This document shows, one piece after another, positions 17,696 through 24,189 of a DNA stretch of 64,000 bases; positions within the stretch are counted from its first letter, which is position 1; every line of letters begins with the position of its first letter. Position numbers and translations under genes: made by a program. The notes under the pieces were generated by a model. The model was not told the DNA's origin and searched no databases. It saw only the letters and a list, made by a program, of their open reading frames with translations. The DNA is from Faecalispora sporosphaeroides DSM 1294 (GTDB lineage: Bacteria; Bacillota; Clostridia; Oscillospirales; Acutalibacteraceae), in assembly GCA_000383295.1 (NCBI GenBank), contig KB911067.1, forward strand, positions 310,001 through 374,000. The letters run 5' to 3'.

Positions 17696-17947
17696 TCAAG
17701 GTTTTTGAAACAGATTATAGCGAAACAGCATGCTCTCGTCTTCGGGATCTTCGCACTCCAAAAACGCCTCCGCAATTTTGCCGCCCTCAATCAGGTGGGT
17801 CAAACCCATCAGCTGAGAAAGCTTGCTGCGCAGATTCAGGCGATCCCCTTCGCGTGTTACCAAAAACACATTCCCCTTGCATTTCTCCAATACCCGAATA
17901 AAACCGGGCACATCCAGATCATGTAATTCCAAAACAGATTTTCCCAT
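17696..17947 (-). CDS. Small HPr-fold-like protein, function unknown
   Basis: 83 residues, a complete small cytoplasmic protein with a good RBS (GGGGGAG, 6 bases before ATG). The segment from about residue 18 to 75 (for example KGNVFLVTREGDRLNLRSKL, then a small helix and an acidic ECEDPEDES) resembles the C-terminal two-thirds of the phosphocarrier HPr, with its strand GD.LN.KS helix. The phosphorylatable histidine region of HPr is not present, so a transport role is unlikely. The similarity is judged by eye. It lies between the ABC ATPase gene and the MBL-fold gene on the same strand. Confidence 0.6.
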   Translation of the reverse strand: MGKSVLELHDLDVPGFIRVLEKCKGNVFLVTREGDRLNLRSKLSQLMGLTHLIEGGKIAEAFLECEDPEDESMLFRYNLFQKP

Positions 17948-18036
17948 AGAAAACTCCCCCGTTTCAAATAAGGGTACCCGTACCGCCTTAAAGTCACTAA
18001 TATTATATCAGGTTCCCCTTATTTGTCAACCGAACA

Positions 18037-18714
18037 TCAAGAACTGATTTCTATGATTTTGCCGTCCTGTATCCGGATTTTTCTGTGGGCCTGCGCCGCG
18101 ATTCTGTCGTCGTGCGTAATGAGGATCACCGTTCTGCCCTCGCCGTTCAGGCTTTTCAGAATCTCCATCACCTCCTGCCCCGACTGCGAATCGAGGTTTC
18201 CCGTCGGCTCGTCCGCCAGAATCACCGGCGGGCGGGCCGCGATGGCTCTGGCGATCGCCACGCGCTGCTGCTGGCCTCCGCTCATCTGCCCCGGGCGGTG
18301 GAACAGCCGGTTCTCAAGCCCGACCCGCGTCAGCGCCTCCCGGCTCAGCTCCCGCCGCTCTGTTTTGCGCAGGCCGCGGTATACAAGCGGCAGCTCCACG
18401 TTTTCCATCGCGTCGAGCGTGGGGATGAGGTTATAGCCCTGAAAGACAAAGCCGATCTCCGTATTGCGGATGCGCGACAGCCGATCCTCCGACATCTTCG
18501 CCACATTCTCTCCGTTTAAGTAATATTCGCCTGCCGTGGGAAGATCCAGACACCCCAGCAGGTTCATCAGCGTCGATTTTCCGCTGCCCGAGGGCCCGAC
18601 GATCGCGACAAACTCCCCCTCCTTAATGTTCAGGTTCAAATCGTCGAGCGCGCGGATTTCCTCCTCTCCGTTCCAGTACCGTTTTTCGATTCCCTCAATG
18701 CGAATGAGCTCCAT
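18037..18714 (-). CDS. ABC transporter ATP-binding protein (LolD/MacB type), orphan
   Basis: 225 residues, a complete nucleotide-binding domain. Walker A GPSGSGKST (about residue 39), Q-loop FVFQGYNLIPTL, signature MSGGQQQRVAIARA, Walker B VILADEPTGNLD and H-loop LITHDD are all intact. These features and the GNLDS extension are typical of LolD/MacB/FtsE-type subunits that energise FtsX-like permeases exporting peptides or lipoproteins. No permease gene adjoins it: the next genes on both sides are unrelated, so it is an orphan here. The ATG at 18714 follows AAAGGAGGAA; the open frame continues upstream but lacks such a site. Confidence 0.9.
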   Translation of the reverse strand: MELIRIEGIEKRYWNGEEEIRALDDLNLNIKEGEFVAIVGPSGSGKSTLMNLLGCLDLPTAGEYYLNGENVAKMSEDRLSRIRNTEIGFVFQGYNLIPTLDAMENVELPLVYRGLRKTERRELSREALTRVGLENRLFHRPGQMSGGQQQRVAIARAIAARPPVILADEPTGNLDSQSGQEVMEILKSLNGEGRTVILITHDDRIAAQAHRKIRIQDGKIIEISS

Positions 18715-18944
18715 GACAATTCCTCCTTTTGATTTTACGGGCGGCACAGCCTGCCCGCGCCTGCGATTAAGAAGCCTTTTTCGTGTTTTTCCCGTCTTCG
18801 GCGAAAAGAATCGCGGCTTTTGCATAAAGTCATTTTATCCAGCGGATTGGGCTATACTTTCCCGCCGCTTTATTCTATAATAGAGTTACAATTCCCGATT
18901 TATTTTCGGCGCGCCCGCGCCCACTATAAAAGGAGCAGGATTTT

Positions 18945-20453
18945 ATGCTGACAAAAGAATGGAAGCAATTCAAAAGCGGCACCGACATTCGCGGGGTAGC
19001 CAGTGAAGGCCCCGAGCCGGTCAACCTGACCGACGAAGTGATTGAGCGCATTGCGCGCGGCTTTGCCCTGTGGCTCTCAGAAAAAACGCGCAAGGCGCCG
19101 GGCGAGCTTTCTGTGGCACTGGGCCACGACTCGCGTATCTCCGCTCCCCGCATCAGCGCGGTGGTCACCCGTGCCCTCACCGGCTGCGGAATTCACGTGT
19201 TTGACTGCGGCCTTGCCTCAACGCCGTCCATGTTTATGGCGACGCTGGACATCCCCTGCGACGGCGCAATCCAGATTACCGCCAGCCATCATCCGTTCAA
19301 CCGGAACGGGCTGAAATTCTTTGTGAAAACCGGCGGGCTGGACGCGCCCGACATCGAAGCTCTGCTGCTGTACGCGCAGGAAAGCAAAGCCCCCGCGGCG
19401 GACAGGCCCGGCAGTGTGGAGCCGAGCGACCACATGAAAATCTACTGCGCGCACCTGCGCAACATCATCAAGCAGGGCGTGAACGCGGAAAACTACGACC
19501 GCCCGCTGGAGGGCTTCCACATTGTGGTGGACGCCGGGAACGGAGCCGGCGGCTTTTACGCCTACGACGTGCTCGAGCCGCTCGGCGCGGACATCAACGG
19601 CAGCCAGTTTCTCGACCCGGACGGCATGTTCCCGAATCACGTGCCGAATCCGGAGAATCAACAGGCCATGGATTCCGTGTGCGACGCAACCGTTGCTTCG
19701 GGCGCGGATTTGGGCGTGATCTTCGACACCGACGTAGACCGCGGCGGCGCGGTGGACAGCCAGGGCAAGGAGATCAACCGCAACCGTCTGGTCGCGCTGG
19801 CCTCCGCGATTGCGCTCGAGGGCAACGACGGCGGCACGATCGTAACCGACTCCATCACCTCCGACGGCCTCAAGCGCTACATTGAAACGACGCTCGGCGG
19901 CGTTCACCACCGCTTTAAGCGCGGCTATAAAAATGTGATCAACGAGGCCATTCGGCTCAATGAAGCGGGAATCAACTGCCCGCTGGCGATAGAAACCTCT
20001 GGCCACGCGGCCATGCGCGAAAATTATTTTCTCGACGACGGCGCTTATCTGGTAACGAAGATTATCATCCAGCTGGCGGTGCTGCGCAAAGAGGGCAAAA
20101 CGCTCGAAAGTCTGCTCGAACCGCTGGCCGAACCGAAGGAAGCGACGGAAATTCGCCTGCCGATCACCGAAGAGGCGTTCCGCGAATGCGGCGAGAAAAT
20201 CCTTGCCGATCTGGAACAGTATGCCATGCGGCAGGGCTGGCAGATTGCGCCGGACAACCACGAGGGGCTGCGCGTATCGTTCGGGAAGGGAGAAGGCGAA
20301 GGCTGGTTCCTGCTGCGCCTGAGCGTGCACGACCCTATTATGCCGCTGAACATTGAAAGTGACGCGGTGGGCGGCGTACAGATGATCCGCGAAAAGCTTG
20401 TAACGTTCCTCACCACCTGCAGCGGCCTGAACCTTGCCCCTCTGCTGGGTTAA
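18945..20453 (+). CDS. Phosphomannomutase/phosphoglucomutase
   Basis: Interconverts hexose-1- and hexose-6-phosphates in the cytoplasm; 502 residues, alpha-D-phosphohexomutase superfamily. The phosphoserine loop reads TASHHPFNRNG (about residue 112) in place of the commoner TASHNP. The metal loop reads DTDVDRGGAV in place of DGDADR, and the sugar loop contains ETSGH (expected EGSGH). These are consistent variants of one subfamily, so activity is likely kept, but substrate choice (glucose or mannose) is open. It could channel glucose-1-phosphate from the cellobiose phosphorylase into glycolysis. RBS AAAAGGAGC lies before ATG 18945, and a terminator with a conserved loop follows. Confidence 0.88.
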   Translation: MLTKEWKQFKSGTDIRGVASEGPEPVNLTDEVIERIARGFALWLSEKTRKAPGELSVALGHDSRISAPRISAVVTRALTGCGIHVFDCGLASTPSMFMATLDIPCDGAIQITASHHPFNRNGLKFFVKTGGLDAPDIEALLLYAQESKAPAADRPGSVEPSDHMKIYCAHLRNIIKQGVNAENYDRPLEGFHIVVDAGNGAGGFYAYDVLEPLGADINGSQFLDPDGMFPNHVPNPENQQAMDSVCDATVASGADLGVIFDTDVDRGGAVDSQGKEINRNRLVALASAIALEGNDGGTIVTDSITSDGLKRYIETTLGGVHHRFKRGYKNVINEAIRLNEAGINCPLAIETSGHAAMRENYFLDDGAYLVTKIIIQLAVLRKEGKTLESLLEPLAEPKEATEIRLPITEEAFRECGEKILADLEQYAMRQGWQIAPDNHEGLRVSFGKGEGEGWFLLRLSVHDPIMPLNIESDAVGGVQMIREKLVTFLTTCSGLNLAPLLG

Positions 20454-20526
20454 CCGCATATTTGGGCAAAAGAAAGCCAGCGGCATTTTATAAAAAGCTT
20501 TCGCCGCAGTCAAGCAGAACCTCAAA

Positions 20527-20567
20527 TCCCGCGCTTGGGTTAGCATGCCCGAGCGCGGGATTTTTTT
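20527..20567 (+). terminator. Terminator with conserved TTAGCAT loop, copy 1
   Basis: A 13-bp stem (20527-20539 with 20548-20560, one G-T) is followed by seven T and a G. The loop (20540-20547) reads TTAGCATG. It ends the phosphohexomutase gene. Confidence 0.85.
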
Positions 20568-20684
20568 GCAGGCTGAGCCCGAACCTTCTCTGGGTTTTTA
20601 AAAAGTGATTTTTGCAGTCCGCACCGCAATTGCGCGTACAAGCAAGCCCAGCGCTAATAGAAACTTTAGAAAAAAATAATATAA

Positions 20685-20696
20685 ATCAAATTTGAT
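20685..20696. promoter_or_regulatory. Perfect 12-bp palindrome upstream of spoVAC
   Basis: ATCAAATTTGAT lies in a very A/T-rich stretch between the two conserved-loop hairpins. It could be a regulator site. No clear sigma-G or sigma-A promoter could be fixed nearby; the rest of 20568-20792 holds no gene. Confidence 0.4.
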
Positions 20697-20719
20697 CCAA
20701 AAAATAGAATACGATGAAA

Positions 20720-20760
20720 CGCCGCGCTTGCGTTAGCATAGCCAGCCGCGGCGTTTTTTT
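20720..20760 (+). terminator. Terminator with conserved TTAGCAT loop, copy 2, before spoVAC
   Basis: CGCCGCG/CGCGGCG (20720-20726 with 20747-20753) with a partly paired interior and the apical loop GTTAGCATA is followed by seven T and a G. It ends only 32 bases before the spoVAC start, so it is either an attenuator of spoVAC or the end of a short RNA. Confidence 0.75.
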
Positions 20761-20792
20761 GCATATTCCGTTGCCCAAAGGAAAAGATAGCA

Positions 20793-21272
20793 ATGTTAAC
20801 GCAATCACAAAAGGGGATGAATCTGTTGAAAAAAATGACAAAAGAAGAATACTCCAAAATGACGGAGAAAGCATCGCCGCCCAGTCCAATCCTGAAAAAC
20901 TGCCTGATGGCGTTTTTGGTGGGCGGAGCAATCTGCACATTCGGCCAGTTCCTGGTAAACTGGTTCCAAAGCTCCGGCCTGGATTTGAAGGAGGCGCGCG
21001 CGGCGGAATCCACCACACTGATCGCCCTGACCGCGATTTTCACCGCACTGAAAATTTACGATAATCTGGCAAAGCACGCGGGTGCCGGCACGCTCGTGCC
21101 CATTACGGGTTTTGCAAACTCGATGGTGTCGCCCGCCATGGAATTTAAGCCAGAAGGCTACGTGATGGGCATCGGCGCAAAAATGTTCGTAATCTCCGGG
21201 CCGGTTCTGGTGTACGGCATCTGCTCATCGGTGGTATACGGAATCATCATTTACCTGTTTGGCTGGTACTGA
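20793..21272 (+). CDS. spoVAC: Stage V sporulation protein AC
   Basis: Mechanosensitive-type inner-membrane protein of the spore germination apparatus; SpoVA proteins pass dipicolinic acid into the forespore and out at germination. 159 residues with about four membrane segments. Family blocks: SPILKNCLMAFLVGGAICTFGQ, here in part as NCLMAFLVGGAICTFGQF, then GAGTLVPITGFANSMVSPAM and GIGAKMFVISGPVLVYGI. ATG 20793 has AAAGGA about 10 bases upstream; in-frame ATGs at 20817 and 20835 are alternatives. It is followed after 12 bases by spoVAD. Expression in the forespore is expected from the family, but the promoter was not identified. Confidence 0.95.
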   Translation: MLTQSQKGMNLLKKMTKEEYSKMTEKASPPSPILKNCLMAFLVGGAICTFGQFLVNWFQSSGLDLKEARAAESTTLIALTAIFTALKIYDNLAKHAGAGTLVPITGFANSMVSPAMEFKPEGYVMGIGAKMFVISGPVLVYGICSSVVYGIIIYLFGWY

Positions 21273-21284
21273 GGAGGGCAAAAC

Positions 21285-22295
21285 ATGGCACAACGAATCG
21301 GACGCTACACCCTGCAGATGACCAACCGGCCCACAATCGAGGGCTTTGCCTCTGTTGTGGGCAAAAAAGAGATGCAGGGGCCGTTAAGCAGTTTTTTTGA
21401 TCTTTCCTTTGAAGATACGACGCTGGGGGAAAGCAGCTGGGAAAAGGCGGAAAGCCGCCTGCAAACGGAGGCCGTGAATCTGGCGCTGCGCAAAGCGGGC
21501 GTAACCGCACAGGATATTGACTACATTTTTGCGGGCGACCTGCTCAACCAGTGCCTTTCCTCCACCTTTGGCCTGCGCAGTCTGGACATCCCCTTTTTAG
21601 GGCAGTTCGGCGCGTGCTCCACCATGGCGCAAACGCTGGCGCTGGCCTCGATTGTAGTGGAAAGCGGCGCGGCCCGCAAGGCGGCGGCCGTCACCTCCTC
21701 GCACTTCTGCTCGGCAGAGCGGCAGTTCCGCCTGCCGCTGGAATATGGCGGGCAGCGAACCCCCACCGCACAGTGGACAGCCACGGCCTCCGGCTCGGTG
21801 ATTGTGGGCACGAGCGGAAAGGGCCCGTTCGTCGCCGACGTAACCGTGGGTCGCATTGTGGATCTCGGCATCAAGGACGCCGCCAACATGGGTGCTGCGA
21901 TGGCCCCGGCGGCCGCGCAGACCATTTCGGATTTTCTGCAGGATACCGGCACGATGCCGAAGGATTACGACCTGATTTTAACCGGCGACCTGGGGCTGAT
22001 CGGCACCAAGCTGGTCCGCCAGATTTTGGCCGACAACAACCTCGACATCACAGACGTTCACAACGACTGCGGCATGATGCTGTACGACCGCGAAAAACAG
22101 GATGTGCACGCAGGCGGCTCCGGCTGCGGCTGCTCGGCCTCGGTGCTTTGCTCGGTGATCCTGCGGCGCCTGCAAAGCCGCGAGCTGAACAATGTGCTGT
22201 TTATCGCCACCGGCGCGCTGACCTCCACCACCTCTCAGCAGCAGGGAGAAAGCGTACCCGGTGTGGCACATCTGGTGCATTTGACCTCTGCATAA
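21285..22295 (+). CDS. spoVAD: Stage V sporulation protein AD
   Basis: Soluble SpoVA subunit with a thiolase-like fold that binds dipicolinic acid at the outer face of the spore inner membrane. 336 residues, normal length. Visible blocks include IEGFASVVGKKE, FAGDLLNQCLSSTFGLR, FGACSTMAQTLALASI, HFCSAERQFRLPLEYGGQR and a C-terminal HLVHLTSA. RBS GAGGAGGGC lies before ATG 21285. It is co-transcribed with spoVAC. The usual third gene, spoVAE, does not follow: a terminator and unrelated small genes come next. Confidence 0.96.
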   Translation: MAQRIGRYTLQMTNRPTIEGFASVVGKKEMQGPLSSFFDLSFEDTTLGESSWEKAESRLQTEAVNLALRKAGVTAQDIDYIFAGDLLNQCLSSTFGLRSLDIPFLGQFGACSTMAQTLALASIVVESGAARKAAAVTSSHFCSAERQFRLPLEYGGQRTPTAQWTATASGSVIVGTSGKGPFVADVTVGRIVDLGIKDAANMGAAMAPAAAQTISDFLQDTGTMPKDYDLILTGDLGLIGTKLVRQILADNNLDITDVHNDCGMMLYDREKQDVHAGGSGCGCSASVLCSVILRRLQSRELNNVLFIATGALTSTTSQQQGESVPGVAHLVHLTSA

Positions 22296-22324
22296 TATGA
22301 GCAAAATATTTCTACAAAAGATTG

Positions 22325-22361
22325 CAGGCTTCTTGAATCAATTGGGAAGCCTGTATTTTTT
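22325..22361 (+). terminator. Terminator of spoVAC-spoVAD
   Basis: CAGGCTTC (22325-22332) pairs with GAAGCCTG (22346-22353), followed by TATTTTTTAT. Confidence 0.8.
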
Positions 22362-22423
22362 ATGTTATTAACAATTATTACAAAATTGGAATATCCAATC
22401 CGTTTATTTTCCTGAAACAATCA

Positions 22424-22452
22424 TTGACACAATTTACATAATATGGTAATGT
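22424..22452 (+). promoter_or_regulatory. Promoter of the small membrane-protein genes
   Basis: Perfect TTGACA (22424-22429), a 17-base spacer and TAATGT (22447-22452) with an extended TGG just before it. It lies about 65 bases before the 51-residue ORF. Confidence 0.65.
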
Positions 22453-22515
22453 GCAAATATCAAAAGCTTTTGATATTAATTAAGCAATACATTTATTTAA
22501 GGAAGGTGAAAGATA

Positions 22516-22671
22516 ATGTTGAAAAGATTCATAAGCACTATGTTAACTCTAATGTACTACATTGATCCTGTAACAACATCTCGTCCAGTAACCGCAAATT
22601 ATTACACCTTTTATAAAAATAAGAACTATACTGGAAAAATTGGCAGCTATGATTACAGATATAAATTATGA
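22516..22671 (+). CDS. 51-residue Tyr-rich peptide, unknown
   Basis: A short ORF with a convincing RBS (GGAAGGTGA) and a terminal ATGA overlap with the next gene, which supports translation. The N-terminal 16 residues are hydrophobic with two basic residues (MLKRFISTMLTLMYYI); the remainder is polar and very rich in Tyr (nine in all). It could be a small membrane-associated or exported peptide. I do not recognise a family. The DNA is clearly more A/T-rich than the flanking spoVA and hom genes. Confidence 0.55.
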   Translation: MLKRFISTMLTLMYYIDPVTTSRPVTANYYTFYKNKNYTGKIGSYDYRYKL

Positions 22672-22991
22672 AATATGGAAATGATCGAAAAGGACTCCCT
22701 CTTCTGATTCTAATTGTTCTGCTCATCTTCGATGAATGGACAAAATCGTACTCACCTTGGAATCCTACTCCGCGTTGGTTTGATCTAGCCTATGCGATTC
22801 TGTTTCTCTTATTATTTGTTTACTTTTTATATGACTGGGTGCAAATGCGGCGCTATTACCAAAAAGAAGAAGCACAGGTTCCAAGCAAAGTTCGAAACAG
22901 ACAACTATTTTGGAATGCGATCCTATTCATTCTCTGCATTTTTGCAAGTATTCTAAATTTTTCTCAATTTTTAGGATCGCCATTATTTTAG
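22668..22991 (+). CDS. Small three-helix membrane protein, unknown
   Basis: 107 residues. Three hydrophobic helices at about 10-22, 38-55 and 80-98 are separated by TKSYSPWNPTPRWF and the basic loop DWVQMRRYYQKEEAQVPSKV. It overlaps the upstream Tyr-rich ORF by ATGA and ends just before a terminator. The loop is very close to that of the next protein (23155-23430), so the two are tandem paralogs. No function can be assigned. Confidence 0.65.
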   Translation: MKYGNDRKGLPLLILIVLLIFDEWTKSYSPWNPTPRWFDLAYAILFLLLFVYFLYDWVQMRRYYQKEEAQVPSKVRNRQLFWNAILFILCIFASILNFSQFLGSPLF

Positions 22992-23000
22992 CTCTTTTCG

Positions 23001-23030
23001 AAAGGCCGCCGCAATTTTGCGGCGGCCTTT
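23001..23030 (+). terminator. Terminator after the first small membrane protein
   Basis: A 13-bp perfect stem AAAGGCCGCCGCA/TGCGGCGGCCTTT with a 4-base loop, followed by CGCTTTC. Confidence 0.75.
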
Positions 23031-23058
23031 CGCTTTCGGAGGCATATCTCAATATTGA

Positions 23059-23086
23059 TTGACAATTTCCATTGCAATGCTATGTT
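23059..23086 (+). promoter_or_regulatory. Promoter of the second small membrane protein
   Basis: TTGACA at 23059-23064, a 16-base spacer and TATGTT at 23081-23086, directly followed by a long inverted repeat. Confidence 0.6.
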
Positions 23087-23132
23087 ACTCTCATTCATCG
23101 TTATCATAGAGAGGTAAGGATGAATGAGAGTA
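23086..23132. promoter_or_regulatory. 14-bp inverted repeat over the transcription start
   Basis: TACTCTCATTCATC (23086-23099) and GATGAATGAGAGTA (23119-23132) are perfect inverted copies 19 bases apart. The first arm touches the -10 box, so it may be a repressor site; on the mRNA it would fold as a hairpin ending 22 bases before the gene. Confidence 0.6.
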
Positions 23133-23154
23133 TTTCAGAAAGCAGGGATGCCTT

Positions 23155-23430
23155 ATGAAATATAAAAGCAAACATAACTGGTTTTCACGAACTATTCTGA
23201 TTCTTTGCATTGTTGCTCTTCTTATCCGCCAAAGCAAGAGTTACTACCCGCTCTGGTGCCCCATCCGGTACTGGTTTGAACTTGCGGACATCGCTTTGTT
23301 CTTTCTCCTTCTGGTTTATTTTCTGTATGACTGGGGGCGGATGCGGCGCTATTACCAAAACGAAGGGGCAGAAGCCCCGCGGCAAATTCGCCGCAGGCAG
23401 ATGCTTTGGTACACGCTTGCGCTGGTTTGA
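23155..23430 (+). CDS. Small membrane protein, paralog of the upstream gene
   Basis: 91 residues. Two clear helices (about 11-24 and 41-57) flank SKSYYPLWCPIRYWFEL, and the loop YFLYDWGRMRRYYQNEGAEA closely copies that of the 107-residue protein upstream. The third helix of the paralog is mostly missing: the frame stops after LWYTLALV. A frameshift or a shortened variant is possible. It has its own promoter. Function unknown. Confidence 0.6.
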   Translation: MKYKSKHNWFSRTILILCIVALLIRQSKSYYPLWCPIRYWFELADIALFFLLLVYFLYDWGRMRRYYQNEGAEAPRQIRRRQMLWYTLALV

Positions 23431-23625
23431 ACTTGGTCTGCCTGATTTGGAACATAACGGGTTTTCTGGAGCGGTAAGCCAAAATCGCGCCGCTCAGCGA
23501 AAGGCGGTTCCTCACAGGCCCTTCTTCCGCGATAATCCCCGGCAGAAAATTGCACCGTCCCACCAAATATGGTAAACTATATAATGATCGTGTTATTTGA
23601 AAACATTATGCCGCGGGGAGAAACC

Positions 23626-24033
23626 ATGATGAAGAAAGAATTAGAGGAAAATTCGGAGAAAAAAGAGGAAAGCGTTTGGATGAAAGGAATTTCGATTGCC
23701 ATTCCACTCCTGATTTTTCTGAAAAGGCTTTTTCCAGCGGAGGGCTCCGGCACACACTGGTTTTATTTACTGCTTGCCATCGTGCTGCTGTGCGGCACAG
23801 GTATCGCTGTGTACAGACTGGTTCAAAAACTCCGCGCAGACAGAGCACGCGACGTCGAGCCCTTTTGGGAGCAGGAGCAGACCCCGGCCGCAAAACGCTT
23901 TTGGCCCATTGCGGGCAGCCTGATCTCCGCCGTGATCTTGCTGATGGCGGCGTTATTCAGCCTTACCGTGTTCCTGGGTATCCCTTTGAACGAGCTGCTC
24001 TCCGGTCAGGTGACTCTGTCCGATCTCTTTTAA
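23626..24033 (+). CDS. Membrane protein with the same layout, third of the set
   Basis: 135 residues. A charged N-terminus (MMKKELEENSEKKEESVW) precedes helices at about 21-33, 45-63 and 93-117 (SLISAVILLMAALFSLTVFLGI). Between helices two and three lies a basic segment QKLRADRARDV, like the basic loop of the two upstream small proteins, so it may be a distant member of the same set. Start chosen at ATG 23626 after CGGGGAGA. Function unknown. Confidence 0.6.
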   Translation: MMKKELEENSEKKEESVWMKGISIAIPLLIFLKRLFPAEGSGTHWFYLLLAIVLLCGTGIAVYRLVQKLRADRARDVEPFWEQEQTPAAKRFWPIAGSLISAVILLMAALFSLTVFLGIPLNELLSGQVTLSDLF

Positions 24034-24102
24034 TCCACTCCGGTATCGGCTCGGGAGAAAGCTGCCGCAAAGCAAATTTGCGACGGCATTCCGATAAACA
24101 AG

Positions 24103-24147
24103 AAATGCGCTTTGATCTAGGCAAGGCTGGATCAAAGCGCATTTTTG
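24103..24147. terminator. Bidirectional terminator between convergent genes
   Basis: A perfect 15-bp stem AAATGCGCTTTGATC/GATCAAAGCGCATTT with a 12-base loop, followed by TTG on the plus strand. It separates the small membrane-protein genes from hom (minus). Confidence 0.75.
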
Positions 24148-24189
24148 CACACTGTTTTTCAGCGGGCGCATTTGCAGCGGCCCATCTTT

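Noticed and set aside
20640-20792. Sigma-G promoter before spoVAC
   Set aside because: GAATA and GCATA boxes occur but no matching CATnnTA lies at 17-18 bases, so none can be supported.
22296-22515. A possible spoVAE downstream of spoVAD
   Set aside because: The stretch contains a terminator and a promoter and no hydrophobic frame of the needed size.
23431-23568. Frameshifted third helix of the 91-residue membrane protein
   Set aside because: Neither alternative frame after 23430 restores a hydrophobic helix like that of the paralog, so a simple one-base frameshift is not supported.
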